A DNA stretch of 64,000 bases from Amycolatopsis jiangsuensis. GTDB lineage: Bacteria; Actinomycetota; Actinomycetes; Mycobacteriales; Pseudonocardiaceae. Location of the stretch: the NCBI RefSeq assembly GCF_014204865.1, contig NZ_JACHMG010000001.1:4366501-4430500 (forward strand). Reading direction: 5' to 3'. Under the pieces are notes generated by a model. That model was not told where the DNA came from. It made no database searches and saw nothing but the letters and a program-made list of their open reading frames with translations. Position 1 is the stretch's first letter, and the number at the start of each line of letters is the position of its first letter. This document shows, in pieces, positions 25,194 to 36,551 of the stretch. A program made the translations under genes and the position numbers.

Positions 25194-26036
25194 TCAGCCC
25201 TCCGTCTTTTCTGCGGTCTCGGCAGCCGGGGCCGCCTCGGTCGCGGTGTCGCTCTTGGCGGCGGCAGCGGCGCGCCCGGCCTCGGTCGAGGTCGCGGTCG
25301 TGCCCGACGCACCGGAACGGCGCGGACGGGACGGCCGGTCACCCCGGTCGCGGCGGGGGGCCCGCTCGGCGGCCGCGGCGGCGTCCCGCGCCTCGCGGGC
25401 CTTCAGGCCACCGACCAGCTCACCCTTGTAGATCCACACCTTCACGCCGATCCGGCCGAACGTCGTCTTGGCTTCGAAGAAGCCGTAGTCGATGTCGGCA
25501 CGCAGCGTGTGCAGCGGGACCCGGCCGTCGCGGTAGTGCTCGGAACGGGACATCTCGGCACCGCCGAGACGACCGCCGCACTGCACGCGAATGCCCTTGA
25601 CCTGCGGCGAGCGCATCGAGCTCTGGATCGCCTTGCGCATCGCGCGGCGGAACGCCACGCGGTTGCTCAGCTGCTCCGCCACGCCCTGTGCGACCAGCTG
25701 CGCGTCGGCCTCGGGGTTCTTCACCTCGAGGATGTTCAGCTGGACCTGCTTCTTGGTCAGCTTCTCCAGCGCGCCGCGGATCCGGTCGGCCTCCGCGCCG
25801 CGGCGGCCGATGACGATGCCCGGCCGGGCGGTGTGGATGTCCACGCGGACCCGGTCACGGGTGCGCTCGATCTCGACCTTGGCGATGCCGGCCCGCTCCA
25901 TGCCCGTGGAGAGCAGCTTGCGGATCTTGACGTCCTCGGCCACGTACTCCGCGTACTGCTTGTCGGCGTACCAGCGCGACTTCCAGTCGGTGGTGATCCC
26001 CAGGCGGAAGCCGTGCGGGTTGATCTTCTGGCCCAC
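25194..26036 (-). CDS. rpsC: 30S ribosomal protein S3
   Basis: S3 lines the mRNA entry tunnel. The 280-residue protein has the N-terminal [20 protein letters not shown], the KH domain ([19 protein letters not shown]) and the C-terminal S3 domain ([20 protein letters not shown]). A tail of about 65 low-complexity residues rich in Ala, Arg, Asp and Glu follows, as is common in actinobacteria. Its start overlaps the rplV stop by one base. Confidence 0.98.
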   Translation of the reverse strand: MGQKINPHGFRLGITTDWKSRWYADKQYAEYVAEDVKIRKLLSTGMERAGIAKVEIERTRDRVRVDIHTARPGIVIGRRGAEADRIRGALEKLTKKQVQLNILEVKNPEADAQLVAQGVAEQLSNRVAFRRAMRKAIQSSMRSPQVKGIRVQCGGRLGGAEMSRSEHYRDGRVPLHTLRADIDYGFFEAKTTFGRIGVKVWIYKGELVGGLKAREARDAAAAAERAPRRDRGDRPSRPRRSGASGTTATSTEAGRAAAAAKSDTATEAAPAAETAEKTEG

Positions 26037-26458
26037 TACCGGCCACCTGCCTTCTTCTTGCTCTGCGCCTTCTTCACGTCGGCCTTCGGACGCGACTCCA
26101 CCTCGACGGTGATGTGGCTGGTCCGCTTGCGGATCCGGTACGCACGGCCCTGGGCCCGCGGGCGGATGCGCTTGAGGGTCGGGCCCTCGTCGGCGTACGC
26201 GTTCTTGACCCAGAGCGTCTCCGGGTCCAGCTGAAGGTTGTTCTCGGCGTTGGCCACAGCGCTGGCGAGCACCTTCGCAACCGGGCCGCTGGCCGCCTGC
26301 GGGGCGAACCGGAGCACGGCCAAGGCGTCGGCGGCGCTACGTCCCTTGATGAGCTCGATCACCCGGCGCACCTTCATCGGCGAGTCCCGGACGAAGCGAG
26401 CCCGCGCGTACGCCGTAGGCAGTTCAGCCTCGACGGTCGCGTCGTTCTGGGCGTTCAT
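26036..26458 (-). CDS. rplV: 50S ribosomal protein L22
   Basis: L22 lines the exit tunnel, and its hairpin loop contacts macrolides. The 140-residue protein includes [20 protein letters not shown] and the extended hairpin [21 protein letters not shown] lysine-rich tail ends the chain. No unusual insertion is visible in the tunnel loop. Confidence 0.98.
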   Translation of the reverse strand: MNAQNDATVEAELPTAYARARFVRDSPMKVRRVIELIKGRSAADALAVLRFAPQAASGPVAKVLASAVANAENNLQLDPETLWVKNAYADEGPTLKRIRPRAQGRAYRIRKRTSHITVEVESRPKADVKKAQSKKKAGGR

Positions 26459-26489
26459 CGCTACTTCCCTTGTCTCTTATCGTGCCCGC

Positions 26490-26771
26490 TCAGCGGCGGC
26501 GCGACTTGCGGTCGTCCTTGATGTGACCCTTGAAGGTCCGCGTCGGGGCGAACTCGCCCAGCTTGTGACCCACCATCGACTCGGTGACGAACACCGGGAC
26601 GTGCTTGCGGCCGTCGTGCACCGCGATCGTGTGACCCAGGAAGTCCGGGATGATCGTGGAGCGACGCGACCAGGTCTTGATCACGGTCTTCTTGCCCGAC
26701 TCGTTCAGCGCGTCCACCTTCTTGAGCAGGTGGTCGTCCACGAACGGGCCCTTCTTGAGGCTACGTGGCAT
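26490..26771 (-). CDS. rpsS: 30S ribosomal protein S19
   Basis: A 93-residue S19 of the small-subunit head. It begins [20 protein letters not shown] and contains the signature [20 protein letters not shown] and [20 protein letters not shown]. It lies 31 bases before rplV and 18 bases after rplB. Confidence 0.98.
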   Translation of the reverse strand: MPRSLKKGPFVDDHLLKKVDALNESGKKTVIKTWSRRSTIIPDFLGHTIAVHDGRKHVPVFVTESMVGHKLGEFAPTRTFKGHIKDDRKSRRR

Positions 26772-26789
26772 GTTGTTCTACCTCCCTGC

Positions 26790-27623
26790 TCAGCGCTTCT
26801 TGCCGGTACGCCGGCGGCGGACGATGAGGGCGTCGCTCTGCTTGCGCTTGCGCGTACGACCCTCGGGCTTACCGTTCGGGTTGACCGGGTGACGACCACC
26901 GGAGGTCTTCCCTTCACCACCACCGTGCGGGTGGTCGACCGGGTTCATCACGACACCACGGACCGTGGGGCGCTTGCCGCGCCAGCGGCTGCGGCCTGCC
27001 TTGCCCCAGTTGATGTTCGAGTGCTCGGAGTTGCCGACCTCGCCGACCGTGGCGCGGTTGCGCACGTCCACGTTGCGGATCTCGCCCGAAGGCATCCGCA
27101 GCTGGGCGTACGGACCGTCCTTGGCGACGAGCTGCACACGCGCACCGGCGGACCGGGCGATCTTCGCGCCGCCGCCGGGGCGGAGCTCGATCGCGTGGAT
27201 CACGGTGCCGACCGGGATGTTGCGCAGCGGCAGGTTGTTGCCCGGCTTGATGTCCGCGCGCGGACCGTTCTCGATGCTGTCGCCCTGCTTCAGCTTCTCC
27301 GGGGCGATGATGTAGCGCTTCTCGCCGTCGGCGTAGTGCAGCAGCGCGATGCGCGCGGTGCGGTTGGGGTCGTACTCGATGTGCGCGACCTTGGCCGGCA
27401 CGCCGTCCTTGTCGTGACGACGGAAGTCGATCACGCGGTAGGCGCGCTTGTGGCCGCCACCCTTGTGCCGGGTGGTGATCTTGCCCGAGGAGTTCCGGCC
27501 GCCCGAGCCGCTCAGCGGACGCAGCAGCGACTTCTCCGGCGTGGACCGGGTGATCTCGGCGAAGTCCGAGACGCTCGAACCGCGACGACCCGGGGTCGTC
27601 GGCTTGTACTTGCGGATGCCCAT
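26790..27623 (-). CDS. rplB: 50S ribosomal protein L2
   Basis: L2 is needed for subunit joining and peptidyl transfer. The 277-residue protein starts [20 protein letters not shown]. The catalytically important histidine-containing loop reads [20 protein letters not shown], and the basic tail ends [20 protein letters not shown]. Fully normal. Confidence 0.98.
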   Translation of the reverse strand: MGIRKYKPTTPGRRGSSVSDFAEITRSTPEKSLLRPLSGSGGRNSSGKITTRHKGGGHKRAYRVIDFRRHDKDGVPAKVAHIEYDPNRTARIALLHYADGEKRYIIAPEKLKQGDSIENGPRADIKPGNNLPLRNIPVGTVIHAIELRPGGGAKIARSAGARVQLVAKDGPYAQLRMPSGEIRNVDVRNRATVGEVGNSEHSNINWGKAGRSRWRGKRPTVRGVVMNPVDHPHGGGEGKTSGGRHPVNPNGKPEGRTRKRKQSDALIVRRRRTGKKR

Positions 27624-27638
27624 TGTCAGCTCAGTCCT

Positions 27639-27950
27639 TTACGCGGTGGGTCCGCCGAAGATCTCGATCGCCTTGCTCTCGGGCGAAAGAGTCACGATGG
27701 CGCGCTTGGTGTCCTTGCGCTTGCCGAAGCCCGCGCGAGTCCGCTTCCGCTTGCCCTGACGGTTGGCCGTGTTGACGCTGACCACCTTGACGCCGAACAC
27801 CTTCTCGACCGCGATCTTGATCTGGGTCTTGTTGGCGTCCGGACGGACGATGAACGTGTACTTGTGGTCCTCGAGCAGCCCGTAGGACTTCTCCGAGATG
27901 ACCGGCGCGAGCAGGATGTCGCGGGGATCAGGGATGGCGATCGAGCTCAC
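27639..27950 (-). CDS. rplW: 50S ribosomal protein L23
   Basis: L23 surrounds the tunnel exit and is the docking site for SRP and trigger factor. The 103 residues begin [20 protein letters not shown], with [20 protein letters not shown] in the core and a basic loop [20 protein letters not shown]. The start overlaps the rplD stop by four bases. Confidence 0.98.
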   Translation of the reverse strand: MSSIAIPDPRDILLAPVISEKSYGLLEDHKYTFIVRPDANKTQIKIAVEKVFGVKVVSVNTANRQGKRKRTRAGFGKRKDTKRAIVTLSPESKAIEIFGGPTA

Positions 27951-28636
27951 TTCGCGTCACTCCCTTCCGCAACTTCGCTTTCGCGCGCCACGGCCTTACC
28001 GCTCTTGCCCCGTGCGGGGCCGGCGACGAAGGCGTCGTAGGCGGCCTTGGTGAACACGACGTCGTCGTTGACGAGCACGTCGTAGGTGTTGAGCTGGTCG
28101 GCCCAGATCAGGTGGAGCTCCGGCAGGTTCCGCAGGGAAACCCAGCTCAGCTCGTCGTCCCGGTGCAGCACCACGAGCACGCGCTTGGCCTGGGTGACCG
28201 CGGCGATGGCGGTCTTGGCCGTCTTGGTCGAGGGCTTCTCGCCGGTGACCAGTTCGGTGACCACGTGCAGCTGCCCGGCACGCGCCCGGTCGGAGAGGGC
28301 ACCGCGCAGGGCGGCGGCCTTCATCTTCTTCGGGGTGCGCTGGGTGTAGTCACGCGGCGTGGGGCCGTGCACGGTGCCACCGCCGGCGAACTGCGGCGCC
28401 CGGGTCGAACCCTGGCGGGCGCGGCCGGTGCCCTTCTGGCGGTACGGCTTCTTGCCCCCACCGGAGACCTCGCCGCGGGTCTTGGTGTCGTGCGTGCCCT
28501 GGCGTGCGGCGGCCTGCTGGGCCACCACGACCTGGTGCATCAGCGCGATGTTGGCCTGCACGTCGAAGATCTCCGCGGGGAGATCGAGCGTGCCGTCGGC
28601 TTTACCGGCCGGGGTCTTCAGCTCGACGCTGGTCAT
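27947..28636 (-). CDS. rplD: 50S ribosomal protein L4
   Basis: L4 reaches into the exit tunnel and in E. coli represses the S10 operon. The 229-residue protein contains the tunnel loop [20 protein letters not shown] and [20 protein letters not shown], then a Rossmann-like C-terminal half and a short charged tail. If L4 also autoregulates here, the long rpsJ leader with its hairpins is the obvious target. Confidence 0.98.
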   Translation of the reverse strand: MTSVELKTPAGKADGTLDLPAEIFDVQANIALMHQVVVAQQAAARQGTHDTKTRGEVSGGGKKPYRQKGTGRARQGSTRAPQFAGGGTVHGPTPRDYTQRTPKKMKAAALRGALSDRARAGQLHVVTELVTGEKPSTKTAKTAIAAVTQAKRVLVVLHRDDELSWVSLRNLPELHLIWADQLNTYDVLVNDDVVFTKAAYDAFVAGPARGKSGKAVARESEVAEGSDAK

Positions 28637-28638
28637 CC

Positions 28639-29289
28639 TCAGTTACCACCCTTCGCGGCGCTGCGCACGAACAGCAGGCCGCCCTTGGGACCGGGCACGG
28701 CGCCCTTGATCAGCAGCAGGCCGTCCTCGGCACGCACCGCGTGCACGGTCAGGCCCTGCGTGGTGACCCGGTCGTTGCCCATCCGGCCCGCCATCCGCAG
28801 GCCCTTGAACACGCGGCCGGGGGTGGCGCAGCCACCGATCGAGCCCGGCTTGCGGTGCACGGCCTGGGCACCGTGGCTCGCGCCCTGGCCCTTGAAGCCG
28901 TGGCGCTTCATGACACCGGCGTAGCCCTTGCCCTTGCTGGTACCGGTCACGTCGACCGAGACGCCGGCGTCGAACACCTCGGCGGTGATCTCCTGACCGA
29001 CCTCGTAGGTCTCCGCGTCGCTGGTACGCAGCTCGGCGAGGTAACGCCGCGGGGTCACGCCCGCCTTGTCGTAGTGCCCGGTGCGCGGCTTGTTCACCTT
29101 GCGCGGGTCGATCGCGCCGAACGCCAGCTGCACGGCCACGTAGCCGTCCTTGTCCTGAGTCCGAACCTGGGTGACAACGTTCGGACCGGCCTTGACGACG
29201 GTCACCGGGACAACCCGGTTCTGCTCGTCGAAGACCTGGGTCATGCCGAGCTTGGTGCCCAGGATGCCCTTCACTTGCCTGTCAGACAT
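28639..29289 (-). CDS. rplC: 50S ribosomal protein L3
   Basis: L3 reaches the peptidyl-transferase centre. The 216-residue protein begins [20 protein letters not shown]. The central extension holds [20 protein letters not shown] and the methylation-site region [18 protein letters not shown]. It lies two bases before rplD and 32 bases after rpsJ. Confidence 0.98.
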   Translation of the reverse strand: MSDRQVKGILGTKLGMTQVFDEQNRVVPVTVVKAGPNVVTQVRTQDKDGYVAVQLAFGAIDPRKVNKPRTGHYDKAGVTPRRYLAELRTSDAETYEVGQEITAEVFDAGVSVDVTGTSKGKGYAGVMKRHGFKGQGASHGAQAVHRKPGSIGGCATPGRVFKGLRMAGRMGNDRVTTQGLTVHAVRAEDGLLLIKGAVPGPKGGLLFVRSAAKGGN

Positions 29290-29321
29290 GAGTCTCTTAT
29301 CTCCGCCGCTCGCCCAACGCT

Positions 29322-29627
29322 TTACTGGATGTTGACGTCGACGCTCGCCGGGAGGTCGATGCGCATGAGCGCGTCCACCGTCTTCGGCGTCGGGTCGAGG
29401 ATGTCGATCAGACGCTTGTGCGTGCGCATCTCGAAGTGCTCGCGCGAGTCCTTGTACTTGTGCGGCGAGCGGATGACGCAGTAAACGTTCTTCTCGGTGG
29501 GCAGCGGCACCGGCCCGAGAACCCGGGCGCCGGTGCGCGTGACCGTCTCCACGATCTTGCGCGCAGAGCTGTCGATCGCCTCGTGGTCGTAGGCCTTGAG
29601 CCGAATGCGGATCTTCTGTCCCGCCAT
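29322..29627 (-). CDS. rpsJ: 30S ribosomal protein S10
   Basis: S10 (NusE) is both a small-subunit protein and a partner of NusB in antitermination. The 101-residue protein begins [20 protein letters not shown], then [20 protein letters not shown], and ends VNIQ. It is the first gene of the S10 operon and has a long structured leader. Confidence 0.98.
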   Translation of the reverse strand: MAGQKIRIRLKAYDHEAIDSSARKIVETVTRTGARVLGPVPLPTEKNVYCVIRSPHKYKDSREHFEMRTHKRLIDILDPTPKTVDALMRIDLPASVDVNIQ

Positions 29628-29669
29628 GGTGGCTGCGTTCCTTGTCGTCTCGTGCCGCTTTGTCTCGTC

Positions 29670-29691
29670 AACCCAGGCCGAGGCCTGGGTT
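29670..29691 (-). promoter_or_regulatory. Perfect hairpin in the rpsJ leader
   Basis: AACCCAGGCC (29670-29679) and GGCCTGGGTT (29682-29691) are perfect inverted repeats only about 43 bases upstream of the rpsJ start. The position suggests a ribosomal-protein binding site or translational control element in the S10 leader; no U-tract follows. Confidence 0.5.
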
Positions 29692-29906
29692 TCAGCAGTT
29701 CAACGGCCCTGTCCCCGGTCCACGCGGTCGGGCGTGTCGCGCCTACCGCACAGACGGATCCCGCGGGATCGTCGTCTTGCCTGGTCTTCCTCTACGTGAG
29801 GAGGCCGCGAGCCGGCGATGGTGCACCAGCACCGTGCCGTGTTCTCGGCCTGTGCCCGCCAGCCTCACCCGAAGGAAGAGCTCCACGGACCGTGGCCACT
29901 CGCGCG

Positions 29907-29941
29907 GGGGCGGCCGGAACCCCGCAGGGTTCGGCCGCCCC
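29907..29941 (-). promoter_or_regulatory. 15-base-pair hairpin in the tuf-rpsJ gap
   Basis: GGGGCGGCCG plus AACCC pairs with GGGTT plus CGGCCGCCCC around a CGCA tetraloop, with one bulged G (29917). It lies about 280 bases before rpsJ, downstream of the candidate S10 promoter. It is either an early-leader attenuator or a second tuf terminator. Confidence 0.5.
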
Positions 29942-29981
29942 GGAACGAGCAACCTGATTAGTGTCGCACACGTGATTTGAC

Positions 29982-30018
29982 GCCCTCGACCCGGGGGTGT
30001 ATGCCCCGCGCCGAGGGC
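29982..30018 (-). terminator. Hairpin after tuf
   Basis: Seven bases after the tuf stop, GCCCTCG (29982-29988) pairs with CGAGGGC (30012-30018), with further GC pairs toward the loop. On the minus strand the stem is followed by GTCAAAT rather than a clean U-tract. Likely the end of the str operon transcript. Confidence 0.5.
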
Positions 30019-30025
30019 GCCGAAA

Positions 30026-31219
30026 TCACTTGTTGATCTTGGTGACCTGGCCCGCGCCGACGGTCCGGCCACCCTCGCGGATGGCGAACCGCAGACCCTC
30101 GTCCATCGCGACCGGCTGGATCAGCTGGACCGAGATGTCCGTGTTGTCGCCCGGCATGACCATCTCGGTGCCCTCGGGAAGGGTCACCACGCCGGTCACG
30201 TCGGTGGTGCGGAAGTAGAACTGCGGGCGGTAGTTGTTGAAGAACGGCGTGTGCCGTCCGCCCTCGTCCTTGGCCAGGATGTAGACCCGGCCCTCGAAGT
30301 CGGTGTGCGGGGTGGTGGTGCCCGGCTTCACGACGACCTGACCGCGCTCGACGTCCTCACGCTTGATACCGCGCAGCAGGAGGCCGACGTTGTCGCCCGC
30401 CTGGCCCGAGTCGAGCAGCTTGCGGAACATCTCGACGCCGGTGACCGTGGTCTTGGTCGACTTGTCGCGGATACCCACGATCTCGACCTCTTCGTTCACG
30501 TTGACCTGGCCGCGCTCCACCCGGCCGGTCACGACGGTGCCGCGGCCGGTGATGGTGAAGACGTCCTCGATCGGCATCAGGAACGGCTTGTCGAGTTCAC
30601 GCACCGGGTCCGGCACGTTGTCGTCGACGGCGTGCATGAGCTCGAGCACGGCGGCCGACCACTTCTCGTCGCCCTCGAGGGCCTTGAGGCCGGAAACGCG
30701 CACGACCGGCGCGTCGTCGCCCGGGAACTCCTGCGAGGACAGCAGTTCACGGACCTCCAGCTCGACGAGCTCGAGGATCTCCTCGTCGTCGACCATGTCC
30801 GACTTGTTCAGCGCCACGACGATGTAGGGCACACCGACCTGGCGGGCGAGCAGCACGTGCTCGCGGGTCTGCGGCATCGGGCCGTCGGTCGCGGCGACCA
30901 CCAGGATCGCGCCGTCCATCTGGGCGGCACCGGTGATCATGTTCTTGATGTAGTCCGCGTGACCGGGAGCGTCGACGTGCGCGTAGTGACGCTTCTCGGT
31001 CTGGTACTCGACGTGCGAGATGTTGATCGTAATACCGCGCTGCTTCTCTTCCGGCGCGTTGTCGATCTGGTCGAACGCACGGGCCTCGTTCAGCTCCGGG
31101 TACGCCTCGTGCAGAACCTTGGTGATCGCCGCGGTCAGCGTGGTCTTGCCGTGGTCGACGTGACCGATGGTGCCGATGTTGACGTGCGGCTTGCTCCGCT
31201 CGAACTTCGCCTTCGCCAC
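30026..31219 (-). CDS. tuf: Elongation factor Tu
   Basis: EF-Tu delivers aminoacyl-tRNA to the ribosome as a GTPase. The 397-residue protein has the G1 loop in [16 protein letters not shown]3 DAPGHADY, G4 NKSD and the two beta-barrel domains (for example [13 protein letters not shown]). It is the last gene of the str operon (rpsL-rpsG-fusA-tuf). Only one tuf copy is in the window. Confidence 0.98.
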   Translation of the reverse strand: MAKAKFERSKPHVNIGTIGHVDHGKTTLTAAITKVLHEAYPELNEARAFDQIDNAPEEKQRGITINISHVEYQTEKRHYAHVDAPGHADYIKNMITGAAQMDGAILVVAATDGPMPQTREHVLLARQVGVPYIVVALNKSDMVDDEEILELVELEVRELLSSQEFPGDDAPVVRVSGLKALEGDEKWSAAVLELMHAVDDNVPDPVRELDKPFLMPIEDVFTITGRGTVVTGRVERGQVNVNEEVEIVGIRDKSTKTTVTGVEMFRKLLDSGQAGDNVGLLLRGIKREDVERGQVVVKPGTTTPHTDFEGRVYILAKDEGGRHTPFFNNYRPQFYFRTTDVTGVVTLPEGTEMVMPGDNTDISVQLIQPVAMDEGLRFAIREGGRTVGAGQVTKINK

Positions 31220-31346
31220 TGGAATGTCCTCCTGGACTGGATTTCGCTTTGTGCCCGCGGGCCCGGCGTGGCTGCCGTCCCACGATATTTCTCGTCAGTG
31301 CTGCGGACGTTCAGGAGTGTTCCCTCAAGCCCGCGAGCGAAGGGGA

Positions 31347-33446
<2,100 letters not shown>

Positions 33447-33521
33447 GAGAATGTTCCCCTGTCTCAAGCGTGGGGCCCGGCATGGCTCGACCCGAAGGAC
33501 CGGGCGGCGGCACCGGACTGA

Positions 33522-33992
33522 TTACCAGCGGTAGTGCGCGAAGGCCTTGTTGGACTCGGCCATCTTGTGCGTGTCTTCCCGGCGCTTGACGCTGGCGCCG
33601 AGACCGTTGCTCGCGTCGAGCAGCTCGTTCTGCAGGCGCTCGATCATCGTCTTCTCGCGGCGGGCCGCCGAGAAGGAGACCAGCCAGCGCAGCGCCAGCG
33701 TGGTGGAGCGGCCGGGCTTGACCTCGATCGGCACCTGATAGGTGGCGCCACCGACGCGGCGGCTCTTCACCTCGATGGTGGGCTTCACGTTGTCGAGCGC
33801 ACGCTTCAGCGTGACGACCGGGTCGGTGCCGGTCTTCTCGCGAGCGCCTTCCAGCGCGCCGTAGACGATGCGCTCGGCCAGGGACCGCTTGCCGTCCTTC
33901 AGCACCTTGTTCACCAGCTGGGTGACCAGCGGGGAGGCGTAGACGGGGTCGGAGATCAGCGGCCGCTTCGGCGCAGGACCCTTGCGAGGCAT
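33522..33992 (-). CDS. rpsG: 30S ribosomal protein S7
   Basis: S7 nucleates assembly of the small-subunit head. The 156-residue protein begins [20 protein letters not shown] and contains [20 protein letters not shown] and the C-terminal [14 protein letters not shown], full length. Its start overlaps the rpsL stop by one base. Confidence 0.98.
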   Translation of the reverse strand: MPRKGPAPKRPLISDPVYASPLVTQLVNKVLKDGKRSLAERIVYGALEGAREKTGTDPVVTLKRALDNVKPTIEVKSRRVGGATYQVPIEVKPGRSTTLALRWLVSFSAARREKTMIERLQNELLDASNGLGASVKRREDTHKMAESNKAFAHYRW

Positions 33993-34366
33993 TAGCTCTT
34001 CTCCTTCTTCGCGCCGTACCGGCTGCGCGCCTGCTTACGGTTCTTCACACCCTGGGTGTCGAGCGAACCGCGGATGATCTTGTAGCGAACACCCGGCAGG
34101 TCCTTAACCCGGCCACCGCGCACGAGCACCATGGAGTGCTCCTGGAGGTTGTGGCCTTCACCCGGGATGTACGCGGTGACCTCGATGCCGCTGGTCAGCT
34201 TCACACGAGCAACCTTGCGCAGGGCCGAGTTCGGCTTCTTCGGGGTCGTGGTGTACACGCGGGTGCACACGCCACGACGCTGCGGGCTCCCCTTGAGGGC
34301 CGCGGTCTTCTGCTTGGCAGCCTTGTCCTGGCGGCCCTTGCGGACCAGCTGCTGGATCGTGGGCAA
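33992..34366 (-). CDS. rpsL: 30S ribosomal protein S12
   Basis: S12 controls decoding accuracy and is the streptomycin-resistance locus. The 124-residue protein starts at a TTG ([20 protein letters not shown]) with AGGAAG upstream; a TTG start for rpsL is also used in mycobacteria. The two resistance hot spots carry the sensitive residue Lys, in [11 protein letters not shown] and in [14 protein letters not shown]. It is the first gene of the str operon. Confidence 0.97.
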   Translation of the reverse strand: MPTIQQLVRKGRQDKAAKQKTAALKGSPQRRGVCTRVYTTTPKKPNSALRKVARVKLTSGIEVTAYIPGEGHNLQEHSMVLVRGGRVKDLPGVRYKIIRGSLDTQGVKNRKQARSRYGAKKEKS

Positions 34367-34722
34367 TGGACCAGCTTCCTGTCGTGATCTTGCTTCTTCG
34401 TGTCTTCACCGGCCCCCGCGGTCGGGCGTGTCGGCCCGCGTCACGGTCTCTCGACCGGTAACTTCCCGGAGGGATTTTCCGTCGGAACCCCACGTGGACC
34501 AGGCCGGTGAACCGGGTGCGCGAGCACCCCGCTCATGCCCGACGGCACGCGGAGCGGCCCGACGCCTGCCGGGCACGGTCTCCAAAGATACCCGGCCACC
34601 GCACGCGCGGTCCGGGCGGGGGGTCGCTAGCGGCGGCGACCGGCCATCGTAACCCCAGACCGGGCGTCCGGTGGCCCGCGCCGCGCGGGAACCCGGACAG
34701 AACAACGTGACCGGTCGCCCGG
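34367..34722 (-). other. Leader and promoter region upstream of rpsL
   Basis: A 356-base gap between rpsL and the small ORF at 34723. The minus strand has TATCTT (34590-34585), a fair -10 hexamer, but no acceptable -35 at 16-18 bases. Several short GC-rich inverted repeats are present, none outstanding. I see no gene in it. Confidence 0.4.
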
Positions 34723-34875
34723 CTATTCCTCGTCGGGCTTCGCGTGGTCCGGGTGGCCCGGGTTCGGGTCCCGCGACAGATCGATCAGCGGGTGCACCCC
34801 GGCACCCTCCGGTGCGGCGTGACTGCCCTTGCTCTTGCTCTCCCCCGGCCGGTCGGCGTTTTCGCTGCCGTCCAT
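34723..34875 (-). CDS. Small hypothetical protein (50 residues)
   Basis: A 50-codon ORF with an excellent GAGGAG ribosome site seven bases before its ATG. The product begins MDGSENADRPGESKSKGSHA and is hydrophilic and probably disordered, with HPLIDLSRDPNPGHPDHAKP in its second half. Codon third positions are GC-rich like the neighbours. It is divergent from the GNAT gene, whose start lies 85 bases away, and shares that control region. Function unknown. Confidence 0.6.
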   Translation of the reverse strand: MDGSENADRPGESKSKGSHAAPEGAGVHPLIDLSRDPNPGHPDHAKPDEE

Positions 34876-34959
34876 GACGCACTCCTCGGTTCGACTTCCC
34901 CTGCCGATCGCACGGTACCGGGCGCGGAAACCGCTGGACGGGGTCCCCAGGATGAGGGA

Positions 34960-35442
34960 GTGGAGTGGACGATCACCGAGGTCCCGAGCGGGAACCCGAG
35001 CGCGGTGGCGGTGGTCAGGGAGTACCTCGACGAGGTGGCCTCCCGGTACTACCGGCGCCCGGCGACGCCGGCGGAAGTGGACGCCGTGCTCGCCGAGGAG
35101 CCGGCGGAGGACCTGGTGCCGCCGCGAGGTGCGTTCCTGCTGGCCAGGTGCGACGAGGAGACCGTGGGCTGCGCCGGCGTGCGAGTGGTCGGCCCGGGGT
35201 GCACGGAGCTCACCAAGGTCTACGTGCGCCCGGCCCACCGCGGCCACGGCGGCGGCCGGCGTCTGGTCGGAGCGGCGGAGGCAGTCGCTTCGACAAGACT
35301 GGGGTCGGTGCTCATGCGCCTCGACACGAGACACGATCTGGTGGAGGCTCGCGCGCTCTACGCGGCGACCGGGTACGCCGAGGTCGAGCCGTTCAACGAC
35401 GACCGCTACGCCGAGCACTGGTTCGCGAAACGGCTCGGCTGA
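34960..35442 (+). CDS. GNAT-family N-acetyltransferase
   Basis: A 160-residue acetyl-CoA-dependent transferase of the GNAT fold. The acetyl-CoA loop is VYVRPAHRGHGGGRRLVGAA (R/Q-x2-G-x-G/A type), preceded by FLLARCDEETVGCAGVRVVG and followed by the motif B region ARALYAATGYAEVEPFNDD, all in the usual order. Start GTG 34960 follows AGGATGAGGG. The substrate cannot be deduced; related small GNATs act on amino acids, amines or antibiotics. Confidence 0.85.
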   Translation: MEWTITEVPSGNPSAVAVVREYLDEVASRYYRRPATPAEVDAVLAEEPAEDLVPPRGAFLLARCDEETVGCAGVRVVGPGCTELTKVYVRPAHRGHGGGRRLVGAAEAVASTRLGSVLMRLDTRHDLVEARALYAATGYAEVEPFNDDRYAEHWFAKRLG

Positions 35443-35469
35443 GCCACCGACCGGACGTGCCGGCGGAGA

Positions 35470-35958
35470 TCAGCCGAGTCGTCCGGTGCAGCTGGCCACT
35501 TCGCCGTTCGCGGCCTTCTCCGAGCGCACGAGGACCCCGTTGACCGAGACCCGGCATTCGACCGAGCCGGCCGACTGGCTCATGAGCTGCACGGTCGGGG
35601 CGACCGCGCTCTTCGGCCAGTTCAGTTCCTTGTGCCAGGGCAGCGCCACGGACAGCTCCTGGTGCACGAGGCCGAGCCCGTTGTCGTCGTAGACCACGGT
35701 GGCGGTGCCGGAGCCGGCCAGGTCGTAGGTGATGTGCCAGCCGTCCGGAGCGGCACCGGCCGAGGTGCTCGGGGCCAGGGTCCGGGTCACCGTGCGGTCC
35801 GGCGCGCGCTGCGGCATCGGCGCGGAGGTCGTGGGCGCCGTCACGGCCGCTTGTGTGGGGGCCGGATCGTCACCCGTGCCGAGAATCACCACGACGGCGG
35901 CCACGGCCGCCACCGCGATGCCCGCGATCGCGAGCCGTCCGGCGAGCTGTCTGTCCAT
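35470..35958 (-). CDS. MmpS-like membrane-anchored protein
   Basis: A 162-residue protein with an N-terminal membrane anchor (about 8-27, LAIAGIAVAAVAAVVVI), a Pro/Thr-rich linker and a C-terminal beta-sandwich. The domain has the MmpS family pattern: WHITYDLAGSGTATVVYDD, then LPWHKELNW, then SVECRVSVNGVLV. MmpS proteins are periplasmic partners of MmpL lipid transporters in mycobacteria, but no mmpL lies nearby. A GAGGAG site precedes the ATG. It is the last gene of the minus-strand run that starts at 40246, with a gap of 56 bases to the small peptide gene. Confidence 0.75.
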   Translation of the reverse strand: MDRQLAGRLAIAGIAVAAVAAVVVILGTGDDPAPTQAAVTAPTTSAPMPQRAPDRTVTRTLAPSTSAGAAPDGWHITYDLAGSGTATVVYDDNGLGLVHQELSVALPWHKELNWPKSAVAPTVQLMSQSAGSVECRVSVNGVLVRSEKAANGEVASCTGRLG

Positions 35959-36014
35959 CTGCGACTCCTCACGCGGTGACCGGTGGCTCCCCGGCGGGGA
36001 GCCACCGGAACAGC

Positions 36015-36260
36015 TCAGTACCCGCCGGCCGGGCTCGGCAGGATCTTGCCCGGCACGCCGTTGAGCGACTGGATCAGGCCGAGCACCGGGACACCCAGCG
36101 GTGCGAACGTCCAGATGTTGTTCAGCCCGCTGGTGTCCGGCTCGTCGACCACGACGACGCCGTCGTCCTGGGTGGCGGCGAGCGCGGGCACGGCGACGCC
36201 GAGCACGCCGGCTCCGGCGAGGGCCACGACGGCGGTCGCCCTGGCGAGGGTGGTGCGCAT
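36015..36260 (-). CDS. Small exported hydrophobic peptide (paralog of the next gene)
   Basis: 81 residues with a clear signal peptide (to about 28, AVPALA^ATQDD). The mature peptide of about 53 residues begins acidic (DDGVVVVDEPD) and continues NNIWTFAPLGVPVLGLIQSL to a Pro/Gly-rich end. No cysteine, so not a classical chaplin or a disulfide toxin. The motif IW followed by PVLGLI is shared with the upstream gene 36287-36517. Function unknown; surface or envelope peptide by inference. Confidence 0.65.
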   Translation of the reverse strand: MRTTLARATAVVALAGAGVLGVAVPALAATQDDGVVVVDEPDTSGLNNIWTFAPLGVPVLGLIQSLNGVPGKILPSPAGGY

Positions 36261-36286
36261 GGTTGTTCGTCCTTTCCGGTCGGAAG

Positions 36287-36517
36287 TCAGGAAATCGCGG
36301 TGATCAGCCCGAACACCGGGGCGAGCAGCTGGGTCGGCGCCGGCACGGTCGGCGCGAGCAGGCTGCCCGCGTCGAGACCGGGCACGACCCAGATCGCCGG
36401 TGGTGCGGCGGCGGTGCCGGAGTCGGGGGTGGCGGCGTCCGCCACTCCCCCGGCGATCCCGGCGAACCCGCCGGCGAGCACCAGCGGCAGCAGGATCCGG
36501 GCGGCAATGCGTTTCAT
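36287..36517 (-). CDS. Small exported hydrophobic peptide
   Basis: 76 residues: signal peptide MKRIAARILLPLVLAGGFAG and onward to a cut near VADAATPD, then a mature peptide of about 47 residues. This contains AIWVVPGLDAGSLLAP and ends QLLAPVFGLITAIS. The IW and PVFGLI segments match the neighbour at 36015-36260, so the two are tandem paralogs. No cysteines. An AGAGAGGAAC site precedes the ATG. Part of the same minus-strand unit as the CopD-like gene, 34 bases after it. Confidence 0.65.
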   Translation of the reverse strand: MKRIAARILLPLVLAGGFAGIAGGVADAATPDSGTAAAPPAIWVVPGLDAGSLLAPTVPAPTQLLAPVFGLITAIS

Positions 36518-36551
36518 GGGTTCCTCTCTTTCTCGGGCGGGGGTTGCCCGA

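Larger units (their letters stand above)
29628..30025 (-). other. tuf-rpsJ intergenic region: tuf terminator and S10 operon leader
   Basis: A 398-base gap with three separate hairpins (listed individually) and a locally AT-rich segment at about 29950-29978 that is the best place for the S10 operon promoter. If transcription starts there, the rpsJ mRNA has a leader of more than 300 bases containing two strong stem-loops. No ORF with good coding character was found. Confidence 0.55.

Noticed and set aside
26238..28040. A 600-codon plus-strand frame opposite rplV-rplD
   Set aside because: Antisense to five ribosomal protein genes, no recognisable protein features.
29743..30072. A 109-codon minus-strand frame in the tuf-rpsJ gap
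   Set aside because: It runs through the tuf stop and the leader hairpins and has no ribosome site or recognisable protein pattern.
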